From an uncultured Caryophanales bacterium (GTDB lineage Bacteria > Bacillota_I > Bacilli_A > Acholeplasmatales > Anaeroplasmataceae), in contig CAMJOZ010000003.1 of assembly GCA_946407635.1 (NCBI GenBank), forward strand, positions 1 to 55,689: 55,689 bases of DNA. The letters run 5' to 3'. Numbering within the stretch: position 1 is the stretch's first letter; each line of letters begins with the position of its first letter. The notes beneath the pieces are model-generated. The model was not told the DNA's origin, did no database searches, and saw nothing but the letters and a program-made list of their open reading frames with translations. Below are positions 1 through 7,998 of this stretch, piece by piece. The position numbers were made by a program, and so were the translations under genes.

Positions 1-724
1 CAATTTTATTTGCATATTCTTTAGCATGCTTATAATAGTTATAAATAATCTTATCTACCTTTACATCAATCTCATCATAAGTTGAATTATTATAATAATT
101 AAAATCTGGCTTAAATGTAATAACATCACCATCTTTTAAATCTTGATCAAGTTCATTAATACCATGATTAGCATAATCATCATTTACAAAAAATGAAACA
201 TAATATTTATTATCCTTAATCATTCCATCAATAGATTGGATGTAAGGACCATAATCACTACTTGTATATTCAACATCAGCTAATGAAACAAATTTATCAA
301 AAATAGTATCATTTTCACCTAATGATATTTTATATATAGATAATAATTCATCATCAATATCATATGTTTTAACAATTACATCTTTATCATTGGAAATCTT
401 ACTAATATCAGAAATTGCATTTAATTCTTCTAAACTAATTTTACAATTAGTATTATCTTTATTAGGATAAACAATTGAAGATAATCTTCCTACTTCTGAT
501 TCTAATTGAGTTTTATCATTAGTTAAAGCTGTTTTATCGCTTTTTAAAGTAGTGTTTTCTTCTGTTAATGTTGTTTTATCATTTTTTAAAGTTGTGTTCT
601 CAGTTGTTAAAGCACTAATTTCTTCTTTTAATTTATTTATTTCTTCTTCACCATTGTCACATGATGCTAAAGAAAATACTCCTAAGCCCAATAAGGCTCC
701 TAAAAATATTCTTGATTTTTTCAT
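1..724 (-). CDS. Lipoprotein with transcobalamin-like (DUF4430) domain; C-terminus cut by window edge
   Basis: From an ATG at 724 the minus strand gives 241 open codons that run off the window. Residues 1-22 are a lipoprotein signal peptide with lipobox LASC, so Cys22 should be lipidated and the protein displayed outside the membrane. Residues about 26-80 are a Glu/Lys/Thr-rich coiled coil made of near repeats of TTLKxDKT. Residues about 128-208 carry YGPYIQSIDGM, then FVNDDYANHGI and LKDGD, the pattern of the DUF4430 family (transcobalamin C-terminal-like). The start lies 3 nt after the metH stop and its ribosome binding site is inside the metH end, so it is translated as the last visible gene of the metF-metH operon. 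Family membership is from pattern recognition. Binding of cobalamin is inference from the neighbour; DUF4430 also occurs in generic surface proteins. Confidence 0.8.
   Translation of the reverse strand, partial: MKKSRIFLGALLGLGVFSLASCDNGEEEINKLKEEISALTTENTTLKNDKTTLTEENTTLKSDKTALTNDKTQLESEVGRLSSIVYPNKDNTNCKISLEELNAISDISKISNDKDVIVKTYDIDDELLSIYKISLGENDTIFDKFVSLADVEYTSSDYGPYIQSIDGMIKDNKYYVSFFVNDDYANHGINELDQDLKDGDVITFKPDFNYYNNSTYDEIDVKVDKIIYNYYKHAKEYANKI
510..614 (-). repeat. 42-bp tandem repeat inside the lipoprotein coiled coil
   Basis: Two near-identical 42-bp units (531-572 and 573-614) and a 21-bp half unit (510-530) each begin GTTTTATC on the plus strand and encode the 14-residue coiled-coil unit of the DUF4430 lipoprotein. 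The length is a multiple of three, so copy number could change without breaking the frame. Confidence 0.75.
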
Positions 725-727
725 TTT

Positions 728-3079
728 TTACTTTCCTTCTTTTAATAAATTATCTAAACATGTTACTAAACCTAATGCATCCTTAGTATAGTAATCAGCA
801 TTAATTGATTTAGCTATATCTTCAGTTAATACTGCGCCACCTACTAATATATGTGCTTTAGTATTATTTTTTCTTAAAGCTTTAATTGTATCTTCCATAT
901 TAATAACTGTAGTTGTCATTAATGCAGAAAGACCAATAGCAAATGGATGATATTTATTGTCTGCCTCTACAACAGTTTCAATAGGTACATCCTTTCCTAA
1001 ATCTATAACCTCATAGCCATAGCTTTCAGCAACTACCTTACAAATATTTTTACCAATATCATGAACATCACCTTTTACAGTTGCCATAATAATTGTTGCT
1101 TTGGCATTTTCACTCTTTGGGAATTTAGCTGATATAACACTAAATGCTTCCTTAGCAGCTTCTGCTGATGATATTAATTGTGGTAAGAATAATTTACCTT
1201 TGTCATATAATTCACCAACAGTAGCTAGTGCTTTAATTAATATTTCATTAATAACATAAATAGGATCATTTGTTTCTAATTCTTTTAATGTTAGGTTTTT
1301 AATTTCATTTTTTAAACCTTTTTTAACTGCATTAAATAAATCAAGTGTTCCTACCTCAGCTTTAGTTCCTTCACCAAGTTTAGTTGTTGTAACTGAAACC
1401 TCAACATCCTTATATTTATCAATATATGTTTCACTATTTTTATCAATACCAAGTAAAACATTATATGCACTTATTGCACCCATCATTTCTAAATCAAGTG
1501 GATTCATAATAGGCATGTTTAATCCTGCATACATAGCCATTGATAAGAATGTTTTATTTAAAAGTGGTCTATTTGGTAAACCAAATGATACATTTGAAAC
1601 ACCTAAAGCTGTTTTAACTCCTAATTTTCTAACAAGAGTTAAACCCTTTAATGTTTCTTTAACTAAATCTTGTTCAGCACTGGCAGTTAATACTAATGTA
1701 TCAATCATTATTTTATTTTTAGGAATACCATATTCTTCTGCACGCTTAATAATTCTTTTAGCTATTTCAAATCTTTCTTCTGCAGTTTTAGGAACGCCCT
1801 TGTCATCAAGTGCTAAGCCTAAAACAACAGCGCCATATTTTTTAGCAATTGGGAATACTCTATCCATTACATCTGGCTCACCATTAACTGAATTAATAAG
1901 TGGTATACCATTATAATATCTACAACCCTTTTCTAAGGCATCCTTATTAGATGAATCTAGCTGTAATGGTAAATCACAATATTCTTGGATTTTTCTTATT
2001 GCTTCAACCATTGTTGTAACCTCATCAATCTTAGGTACACCAACATTTAAATCTAATAAATCACAGCCAGCTTCTTGTTCTTTAATAGCTTCACCAACTA
2101 AATAATCAAAATTTTGATCTATTAAAGCTTGTTTTAATTTTTTCTTACCTGTTGGATTTAATCTTTCACCACAAATCTTAACATTTTCAATAACTGTTAA
2201 AGTTGAAGCTGAGTTTACTATTGTTTCATATTTGTTATTCTTTTTATTAACCTTTAAGCCATGATATTTTGAAATACCTTTTATAAATTCAGGATTAGTA
2301 CCACAGCATCCACCAACTACTGAAACACCCATATCAATATATTTTTTTACATATTCATCGAATTCATCAAATTCTAAAGTATATATTGTTTTACCATTTT
2401 CTAATGTTGGTAAGCCTCTATTTGGTTGAATAATAATAGGTGTATGGCTTGTATTAATAAATCTTTCAATTATCGGATATAATTCTTTAGGTCCTAAACT
2501 ACAATTAACACCTAAAGCATCTACACCTAATCCTTCTAATGTATTAACTACAATTTCAGGAGTTGAACCAGTTAATGTTCTAGCAGATTTATCAAAAGTC
2601 ATTGTTGCGAAAACTGGCTTATCACTATTTTCTTTAACAGCTAGAATCGCAGCCTTTATCTCATATAAATCAGAAAATGTTTCTAGGATATAGCCATCTA
2701 CTAAATCTTTTGAATATAAAACAACTTCTTTAAATGCTTCATATGCTTCATCAAATGTTAATTGGCCAATTGGCTTAAGCATAGCTCCTGTAGGACCTAT
2801 ATCAAAAAACACTAATTTATTTATAGATCTAGCATTTGAAATTGCTTTTTCTGCTAATTCTTTAATTTCATATTTTCCATGATATTTAATTTTATTTAAA
2901 CCAAATGTGTTAGTAGTAATAATATCTGCATAACAATATGATTTATGTATATCTTTTATATCTTCACTATTAGTAATATTTAGTTCTTCTGGAATAAATT
3001 CAGATAGTCCTTTTTTTTCTATTTCACTACCCATTCCACCATCAAATATTAAGATACTTTCCCCTAATTTTTGAAGCAT
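728..3079 (-). CDS. metH: Cobalamin-dependent methionine synthase, short form without activation domain
   Basis: Transfers the methyl group of 5-methyltetrahydrofolate to homocysteine through methylcobalamin, in the cytoplasm. The 783 residues read as a homocysteine-binding barrel (about 1-290; zinc ligands Cys193, Cys258 and Cys259), a pterin-binding barrel (about 300-560), a B12 cap domain (about 580-655) and a B12 Rossmann domain (about 655-783) with DVHDIG, whose His673 is the lower axial cobalt ligand. E. coli MetH has about 1220 residues; the C-terminal AdoMet reactivation domain is missing here and a related protein is encoded separately just upstream. It overlaps that gene by 16 nt and lies 3 nt before the DUF4430 lipoprotein, so the genes form a translationally coupled unit. 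The enzyme makes the organism dependent on cobalamin for this step. Confidence 0.93.
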   Translation of the reverse strand: MLQKLGESILIFDGGMGSEIEKKGLSEFIPEELNITNSEDIKDIHKSYCYADIITTNTFGLNKIKYHGKYEIKELAEKAISNARSINKLVFFDIGPTGAMLKPIGQLTFDEAYEAFKEVVLYSKDLVDGYILETFSDLYEIKAAILAVKENSDKPVFATMTFDKSARTLTGSTPEIVVNTLEGLGVDALGVNCSLGPKELYPIIERFINTSHTPIIIQPNRGLPTLENGKTIYTLEFDEFDEYVKKYIDMGVSVVGGCCGTNPEFIKGISKYHGLKVNKKNNKYETIVNSASTLTVIENVKICGERLNPTGKKKLKQALIDQNFDYLVGEAIKEQEAGCDLLDLNVGVPKIDEVTTMVEAIRKIQEYCDLPLQLDSSNKDALEKGCRYYNGIPLINSVNGEPDVMDRVFPIAKKYGAVVLGLALDDKGVPKTAEERFEIAKRIIKRAEEYGIPKNKIMIDTLVLTASAEQDLVKETLKGLTLVRKLGVKTALGVSNVSFGLPNRPLLNKTFLSMAMYAGLNMPIMNPLDLEMMGAISAYNVLLGIDKNSETYIDKYKDVEVSVTTTKLGEGTKAEVGTLDLFNAVKKGLKNEIKNLTLKELETNDPIYVINEILIKALATVGELYDKGKLFLPQLISSAEAAKEAFSVISAKFPKSENAKATIIMATVKGDVHDIGKNICKVVAESYGYEVIDLGKDVPIETVVEADNKYHPFAIGLSALMTTTVINMEDTIKALRKNNTKAHILVGGAVLTEDIAKSINADYYTKDALGLVTCLDNLLKEGK

Positions 3080-3693
3080 ACTTTACCACCTTTCCTAAAT
3101 TCACATTTTTCTTTTAAATAACAATCTCCACATTCCTTTTTTGCTTCTACACCTATAGCTATGATTCCACACATTGTTTTAAGTGGAATCATCAAATTAG
3201 AATCTAAAATTGAAACACCTATTTTTTTATGATCTAGATTTTTAAATATTTCTCTTATATCATCTGTTTTAGTTCCTTGATATCCTGGACAGAATCTATA
3301 TGAATGAACCATTTTAAATTCATTCTCTTCAAATTCATCAGCCTTATATTCTAAATATGCACTAGATACTGCATCAAAAACTAAAGATTTTGTCATATCA
3401 ATAAAAGAATAATATTTACATTTATCATCAATTCTTTTTCCTAAAGTTGTTAATACTAAAAAGTATGAATTTGAATCTTTTAATAATTTATTATAAGCAT
3501 TATTGTTATTTAAAAAATCTAAGCGATAATCAAATCTTGAATAAATATATTTGAATTGACTTAATTCTTCTACTTCTTCAATACATTCTTTAATTAGCTT
3601 ATCTATAGCTTCATCATGTTCTATATTTTTATAACCTAAATATGAATAAACAGTATTAATGAAACTAGAAGTATTCTTTAATGATGTTTTCAA
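3064..3693 (-). CDS. Methionine synthase activation-domain protein
   Basis: A 209-residue protein related to the free-standing MetH activation domain of Firmicutes. Residues about 130-142 contain YRFCPGYQGT, corresponding to the AdoMet-binding R-x-x-x-GY segment of MetH, and the C-terminus carries a Cys-rich tail (ECGDCYLKEKCEFRKGGKVC), typical of the stand-alone family. Its expected role is reductive remethylation of oxidised cob(II)alamin on MetH using AdoMet. It overlaps metF by 29 nt and metH by 16 nt, so the three products are made together. The Cys-rich tail could bind a metal or iron-sulfur cluster; this is inference. Confidence 0.82.
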   Translation of the reverse strand: MKTSLKNTSSFINTVYSYLGYKNIEHDEAIDKLIKECIEEVEELSQFKYIYSRFDYRLDFLNNNNAYNKLLKDSNSYFLVLTTLGKRIDDKCKYYSFIDMTKSLVFDAVSSAYLEYKADEFEENEFKMVHSYRFCPGYQGTKTDDIREIFKNLDHKKIGVSILDSNLMIPLKTMCGIIAIGVEAKKECGDCYLKEKCEFRKGGKVCFKN

Positions 3694-4537
3694 TTCTTGA
3701 AGTCACCTCTTTTGCAGTTTCATAATTATTCATTACATAAAGATGAATTCCTGGAGCGCCCTTGGCAAGTAGATCAATTATTTGATATACAGCATAATTA
3801 AAAGCTACTTCTTTAAATGCTTTAGGATTATCTTTATAAAATTCAAGCATATTACGATAATTAAGTGGAATAGTTGAACCACACATACTTCTTATTCTTT
3901 GAATATTCTTAGGTGAAGTTAAAGGCATTATGCCAGGAATAATTGGTGAAGTAATTCCGAGTTTTCTCGCTTCTGTAACTAAACGATAATAATATTCATT
4001 ATCATAAAATATTTGAGTTACAAAGAACTTAGCTCCACATTCTTCTTTCTCTTTCATGAATTTTAAATCATCATATAAAGAATCAGATTCAATATGACCT
4101 TCAGGATAACAAGCACCACCATAAGTAAAATCATATTTATTTAAATATTTCATTAAATCAGTAGCGTGCTTAAAATATTTACAATATTCATCATTAAAAT
4201 CAATTGGCTTATCACCACGTAAAGCTAATATATTTTCAATATTATTTTCTTTTAATTCTTTACAAATATTATCAATATCTTCTGGACTAGATGGACCACC
4301 TGTAACATGGGCAACAGCCTCAATATTTAATTCATTTTTTATATAAGAAGCTAAAATAGCATTATTTTTAGATCCAGTTCCACCAGCACCACAAGTTACA
4401 GATATAAAATCAGGATTAAGTGTCGATAACTCATTTAATATATTTTTTGTTTTTTCAATATCATCAAGCCCTTTTTTAGGAGGAAAAACTTCAAATGATA
4501 ATGTTCTTTTCTTTTCTATTATTTCGTTTATTTTCAT
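3665..4537 (-). CDS. metF: Methylenetetrahydrofolate reductase
   Basis: Reduces 5,10-methylene-THF to 5-methyl-THF, the methyl donor for MetH. The 290-residue protein has the N-terminal FEVFPPK motif of the family, the VTCGAGG segment and a full TIM-barrel length. The start was set at the ATG at 4537, nine bases inside the longest frame, because AGGTGATAATT precedes it at proper spacing. It is the first gene of the metF / activation protein / metH / lipoprotein operon and is divergent from a LysR regulator, the classical arrangement for MetR-like control. Confidence 0.93.
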   Translation of the reverse strand: MKINEIIEKKRTLSFEVFPPKKGLDDIEKTKNILNELSTLNPDFISVTCGAGGTGSKNNAILASYIKNELNIEAVAHVTGGPSSPEDIDNICKELKENNIENILALRGDKPIDFNDEYCKYFKHATDLMKYLNKYDFTYGGACYPEGHIESDSLYDDLKFMKEKEECGAKFFVTQIFYDNEYYYRLVTEARKLGITSPIIPGIMPLTSPKNIQRIRSMCGSTIPLNYRNMLEFYKDNPKAFKEVAFNYAVYQIIDLLAKGAPGIHLYVMNNYETAKEVTSRIENIIKEYF

Positions 4538-4617
4538 AATTATCACCTAATTCAATATTATAATATAATATATTATAACTCATTTTTTGTGATAGAAATA
4601 TATTTATTTTTTATATG

Positions 4618-4645
4618 TTGATATAGAAAAAATCTATGATAAAAT
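4618..4645 (+). promoter_or_regulatory. lysR promoter with LTTR box between -35 and -10
   Basis: TTGATA (4618-4623), a 16-bp spacer and TAAAAT (4640-4645) form a sigma-A promoter for the LysR gene. The spacer holds ATAGA-N5-TCTAT (4623-4637), which contains the T-N11-A dyad of LysR-type boxes. Its position would let LysR repress itself and act on the divergent metF promoter, whose AT-rich -10 candidates (TATAAT) lie near 4553-4578. Confidence 0.55.
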
Positions 4646-4661
4646 ATAAATGGTGATTAAT

Positions 4662-5567
4662 ATGACATTAAAACAATTAGAATATGTAACTAAAGTAGCT
4701 GAAACAGGAAATATTTCTACTGCCGCATCAAAACTATATATAGCACAGCCTTCTTTAACTCATGCAATATCTGAACTTGAAGATGAAATGAAAATTTCTA
4801 TATTTAATAGAACAAATAAAGGTGTTTCATTAACTAAAGATGGAGAATTATTTATAGCATATGCAAGACAAATTTTAGATCAAACAAATTTATTAAAAGA
4901 TAAATTTATTAATGAAGAAAATAGAAAGCCTTCTTTTTCTGTTTCTTGTCAGCATTATTCATTTTGTGTAACTGCATTTTCTGAATGTGTAAAAAAATAT
5001 GAAACAAATCAATATGATTTTACATTAAGAGAAACTGAAACACATGAAATAATTGAAGATGTTGCTAATTTAAAATCTGAAATTGGTGTTTTATATTTAT
5101 CTAAAAAAAATAAAGAAATTATCCAAAAATTATTAAAAAAGAATGATTTAATATTTACTTCTTTATTTAAAGCATATCCACATGTTTTTATTAGTAAAAA
5201 TAATCCTTTAAGTAAAAAAAATATAATTACATTAAAGGATTTAGAACCATATCCATATTTAACATATGAACAAGGTGATTATAATTCATTTTATTATAGC
5301 GAAGAATTTTTACCAAAGGTTGATGTAAAAAAGAATATTATGGTAAGAGATAGAGCAACTTTATTTAATTTAGCTGATAAATTAAATGGATATACTGTAT
5401 CAAGTGGTAAAATTTTTAAAGATGTTAATGAAAATATAATTATTGCAAAAAAATTTGATTATGATGAAGAAATGAATATTGGATATATTTCACATAAAAA
5501 TTTTCCACTTTCTTCTTATGCTAAAACATTCATTGAATCAATATTAAATACAATAAATGAAAATTAA
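4662..5567 (+). CDS. LysR family transcriptional regulator
   Basis: A 301-residue LysR-type regulator. Residues about 3-60 are the winged helix-turn-helix (ISTAASKLYIAQPSLTHAIS), followed by a linker helix and a periplasmic-binding-fold effector domain (about 85-295). The start at 4662 is preferred over the ATG at 4650 because GGTGATT sits just before it and LysR proteins usually begin M-x-L-x-Q-L. It is divergent from metF, so a MetR-like role sensing homocysteine or a cysteine precursor is likely, but this is inferred only from location. A strong terminator follows the stop codon. Confidence 0.88.
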   Translation: MTLKQLEYVTKVAETGNISTAASKLYIAQPSLTHAISELEDEMKISIFNRTNKGVSLTKDGELFIAYARQILDQTNLLKDKFINEENRKPSFSVSCQHYSFCVTAFSECVKKYETNQYDFTLRETETHEIIEDVANLKSEIGVLYLSKKNKEIIQKLLKKNDLIFTSLFKAYPHVFISKNNPLSKKNIITLKDLEPYPYLTYEQGDYNSFYYSEEFLPKVDVKKNIMVRDRATLFNLADKLNGYTVSSGKIFKDVNENIIIAKKFDYDEEMNIGYISHKNFPLSSYAKTFIESILNTINEN

Positions 5568-5568
5568 A

Positions 5569-5588
5569 AAAAGGCCTTAAGGCCTTTT
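5569..5588. terminator. Bidirectional terminator between lysR and the acetyltransferase
   Basis: A perfect 20-bp palindrome, AAAAGGCC-TT-AA-GGCCTTTT, starts 2 nt after the lysR stop and overlaps the stop codon of the convergent acetyltransferase. A-runs and T-runs flank the GC stem on both sides, so it can work in both directions. Confidence 0.88.
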
Positions 5589-6108
5589 ATTTATGTTCTC
5601 CAATCATTTTTTCCATCCAAATCATGTCATACCATTTATTAAATTTATAACCACATTTAGTAAATAAACCTATTCTTTTATATCCAAAATGTTTATGAAA
5701 TTCTTCACTATTATTAGTTAAATTGCAATCTTTATGATCAGTTACAGCTATACAGGCATATAGATTTAATATGCCTTTTTCTTTTAATCTTTTTTCAAGC
5801 TCATTATATAATAATTTGGCATAACCTTTTCCTTGGTAATCTTTATCTATATAAATAGTTACTTCATTAGAAAATTTATATGCTTCTCTACCATAAAATT
5901 CATGTGAATAAGAATATCCAACTATTTTATTATCTTCTAATAAACAAATATAAGGATATTTATTAGAAATTTTTTCTATTCTATTTTTAAATTCATCTAA
6001 AGATGGAACTTCTACTTCAAATGTTATCGCTGTATTTAATACATAATATTCATATATTTTTAAAATAGCTTCAGCATCTTCTAATGTAACATTTCTGATC
6101 TCTACCAT
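5587..6108 (-). CDS. GNAT acetyltransferase, phosphinothricin-acetyltransferase-like
   Basis: A 173-residue acetyltransferase resembling the Pat/Bar branch of GNAT. It shows the N-terminal IRNVTLEDAEAILKIYEYYV helix region, the acetyl-CoA loop DYQGKGYAKLLY and HFGYKRIG near the end. The start at 6108 is chosen because GGAG lies 7 nt before it; an earlier in-frame ATG at 6129 has no such site. It probably N-acetylates a small amine or amino-acid-like compound; the substrate cannot be read from the sequence. It appears to be a single-gene unit between a shared terminator and the toxin-antitoxin pair. Confidence 0.85.
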   Translation of the reverse strand: MVEIRNVTLEDAEAILKIYEYYVLNTAITFEVEVPSLDEFKNRIEKISNKYPYICLLEDNKIVGYSYSHEFYGREAYKFSNEVTIYIDKDYQGKGYAKLLYNELEKRLKEKGILNLYACIAVTDHKDCNLTNNSEEFHKHFGYKRIGLFTKCGYKFNKWYDMIWMEKMIGEHK

Positions 6109-6179
6109 AATAAAATCTCCATCAAACAAATTTATATTTATATTATATCAAATTTTAATTCTAACAAATGATATCTTCT

Positions 6180-6569
6180 TTATTTTTTACCATTATATAA
6201 TGAATCATTAACATCTTCACATAAGACATGATTCTGATTTTCACTACGATTTTGAATTTTATCAAAATAAGTATTATTTACATTTAAAGACATAGATTCA
6301 TAATTATTGCTATCATTAGCAAATGTAACTATTAGACCTAATGCATTTGCCATTCTAATTAATGTATCAAGTCTAGGAATTGATTCAAACTTTTCTATTC
6401 TAGCAATCATTGGTTGCTTTATTCCAGTTTTTTCAGCTAATTGACGTTGTGACATTTTCAATTCAATTCGTTTAGATATTAATTTAACAATAATATCACT
6501 TACCATATTTGATATATTAAAATAATCAATGTCATCAATTTTAATACCATCATATAAAGAATTAGTCAT
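6180..6569 (-). CDS. higA: XRE-family antitoxin, HigA-like
   Basis: A 129-residue protein with a helix-turn-helix at about residues 35-90 (KMSQRQLAEKTGIKQPMIARIE), matching the Cro/C1 family of HigA antitoxins. It follows the toxin gene with an 8-nt overlap; the toxin-first order is typical of HigBA. GGAG upstream of the start lies inside the toxin end. It should bind and neutralise the toxin and repress the operon through the dyad at 6938-6955. The C-terminal 45 residues are polar and probably flexible. Confidence 0.85.
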   Translation of the reverse strand: MTNSLYDGIKIDDIDYFNISNMVSDIIVKLISKRIELKMSQRQLAEKTGIKQPMIARIEKFESIPRLDTLIRMANALGLIVTFANDSNNYESMSLNVNNTYFDKIQNRSENQNHVLCEDVNDSLYNGKK

Positions 6570-6921
6570 TTTTCATTCTCCTCTCATAATCAGCCATTTC
6601 AAAAATTGCCTTCTCAATTTCCTCAGCAGGAGTTTTTTGAGTTTTCTTTTTAAATCCATGTAAAAGAACATATTCATTATTACATTCAAAAAAGAAATAA
6701 ATAATTCTATTTGACTTTGGCCTCAATTCATATATCTGATTATTCAGTTTTTTTGCCCATGTACTATTTGTTAATATTTCATCACCAATTTGTTCAAGAA
6801 GTTTAATATAGGAAAAGATTTTTGCTACATCTTTTTTAGAACCACCTTTCAACAAATCATTAATAAAAGTATTAAAAGGACATTCACCAGATTCTTTTTT
6901 ATATTTAGTTATTTTATACAT
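6562..6921 (-). CDS. higB: RelE/HigB-type toxin (Gp49-like)
   Basis: A 119-residue protein of the phage-derived Gp49-like/HigB family within the RelE superfamily, predicted to cleave mRNA in the ribosome. Characteristic segments are QIYELRPKSNRIIYFFF and YVLLHGFKKKTQKTP, with basic residues (Arg67, Arg71 and the KKK cluster) on the expected active face. It is the first gene of the pair and starts after GAGGATTTATA. A complete promoter and operator lie directly upstream. Confidence 0.86.
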   Translation of the reverse strand: MYKITKYKKESGECPFNTFINDLLKGGSKKDVAKIFSYIKLLEQIGDEILTNSTWAKKLNNQIYELRPKSNRIIYFFFECNNEYVLLHGFKKKTQKTPAEEIEKAIFEMADYERRMKND

Positions 6922-6937
6922 TATAAATCCTCATTTT

Positions 6938-6991
6938 GATAACTAATTAGTTATCTATTTATATTATAATATATAATAAATTCATTTTCAA
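6938..6991 (-). promoter_or_regulatory. higBA promoter and operator
   Basis: Reading the minus strand, TTGAAA (6986-6991), 17 bp and TATAAT (6963-6968) form a near-consensus sigma-A promoter. Immediately after the -10 is the perfect 18-bp palindrome GATAACTAATTAGTTATC (6938-6955), covering the expected start site, the place where HigA-type antitoxins autorepress. Confidence 0.8.
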
Positions 6992-7001
6992 TATGTAAAT
7001 T

Positions 7002-7041
7002 ATAAAAATAAAAAGCCATACTGATTATTAATCAATATGGC
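7002..7041 (-). terminator. Terminator of the sulfur operon
   Basis: A 12-13 bp stem (GCCATA arm at 7036-7041, partner at 7015-7020, extended inward with one G-U pair) is followed on the minus strand by a T-rich run. It lies 7 nt after the cysK stop and ends the metY-to-cysK operon. Confidence 0.85.
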
Positions 7042-7048
7042 AATATTA

Positions 7049-7981
7049 TTAGTTTTGGAATAATGGAGTTGATAAATATCTATCACCATTATCTGGTAAT
7101 AATACAACTATTTTCTTTCCTTTATTTTCAGGACGCTTTGCAAGCTGTGTAGCTGCGTATAAAGCAGCACCTGATGAAATACCAATAAATACACCATCAG
7201 TTTTAACTACTTCCGCACCTGTCTTAAATGCATCTTCATTAGCAACAGTTATAATTTCATCATAAATTGTTGTATCAAGTGTATCAGGGACAAATCCAGC
7301 ACCAATTCCTTGAATTTTATGTGGACCTGCAACACCTGTTGATAAAACAGCTGATGTTAAAGGTTCTACTGCTACAACTTTAATCTTTGGATTCTTTTCC
7401 TTTAAATATTTACCTACACCTGAGATTGTACCACCTGTACCAACACCTGCAACGAAGATATCTACATCTCCTTCTGTATCGTTCCAAATTTCTGGGCCGG
7501 TTGTTTCATAATGTGCTTTTGGATTTGCAGGGTTTACAAATTGGCCAGCTATAATTGAATTAGGAATTTCATTCTTTAATTCTTCAGCTTTAGCAATAGC
7601 ACCTTTCATACCTTTAGTACCATCAGTTAATACTAATTCAGCACCATATGCCTTAATTAGATTTCTTCTTTCAACTGACATTGTTTCAGGTAAAGTAATT
7701 ATTAATCTATAACCCTTAGCTGCGGCGATAGCTGCTAAACCAATACCAGTGTTACCACTTGTTGGTTCAATAATTGTAGAGCCTTTCTTTAATAATCCTC
7801 TTTGTTCATAATCTTCAATAATAGATTTTGCAACTCTATCCTTTACAGATCCAGCTGGATTTAAGCCTTCTACCTTAGCATAGATAGTTGCTCCTAATTC
7901 ATTTTTATTATTATAATTTACTAATTCTACTAATGGTGTATTACCAATTAAACTTACTATTGATTTATAAATTTTACTCAT
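7049..7981 (-). CDS. cysK: Cysteine synthase (O-acetylserine sulfhydrylase)
   Basis: A 310-residue PLP enzyme that makes cysteine from O-acetylserine and sulfide. The PLP lysine lies in AGSVKDR (about residue 46), the substrate loop is TSGNTG (about 73-78), the phosphate-binding loop is GTGGTISG, and SSGAA lies near the end; all match CysK. Length is normal. AAAGGAG precedes the start. It is the last gene of the sulfur operon, 17 nt after the Rrf2 regulator gene, an arrangement that couples regulator and enzyme as in CymR-type control. Confidence 0.95.
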   Translation of the reverse strand: MSKIYKSIVSLIGNTPLVELVNYNNKNELGATIYAKVEGLNPAGSVKDRVAKSIIEDYEQRGLLKKGSTIIEPTSGNTGIGLAAIAAAKGYRLIITLPETMSVERRNLIKAYGAELVLTDGTKGMKGAIAKAEELKNEIPNSIIAGQFVNPANPKAHYETTGPEIWNDTEGDVDIFVAGVGTGGTISGVGKYLKEKNPKIKVVAVEPLTSAVLSTGVAGPHKIQGIGAGFVPDTLDTTIYDEIITVANEDAFKTGAEVVKTDGVFIGISSGAALYAATQLAKRPENKGKKIVVLLPDNGDRYLSTPLFQN

Positions 7982-7998
7982 TTTACTTTTTTCTCCTT

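Noticed and set aside
510-614. Possible CRISPR-like repeat
   Set aside because: The repeats are contiguous, without spacers, and encode a coiled coil in frame.
552-791. 79-codon plus-strand frame over the lipoprotein and metH end
   Set aside because: Antisense to the signal peptide and coiled-coil repeat of the lipoprotein; composition is Phe/Ser-rich, as expected for such a shadow.
1515-1916. 133-codon plus-strand frame inside metH
   Set aside because: It is the antisense of a strongly conserved coding region and has no ribosome binding site or recognisable domain.
4547-4661. SAM or cobalamin riboswitch upstream of metF
   Set aside because: The gap to lysR is only about 115 nt and AT-rich, with no leader long enough and no terminator hairpin.
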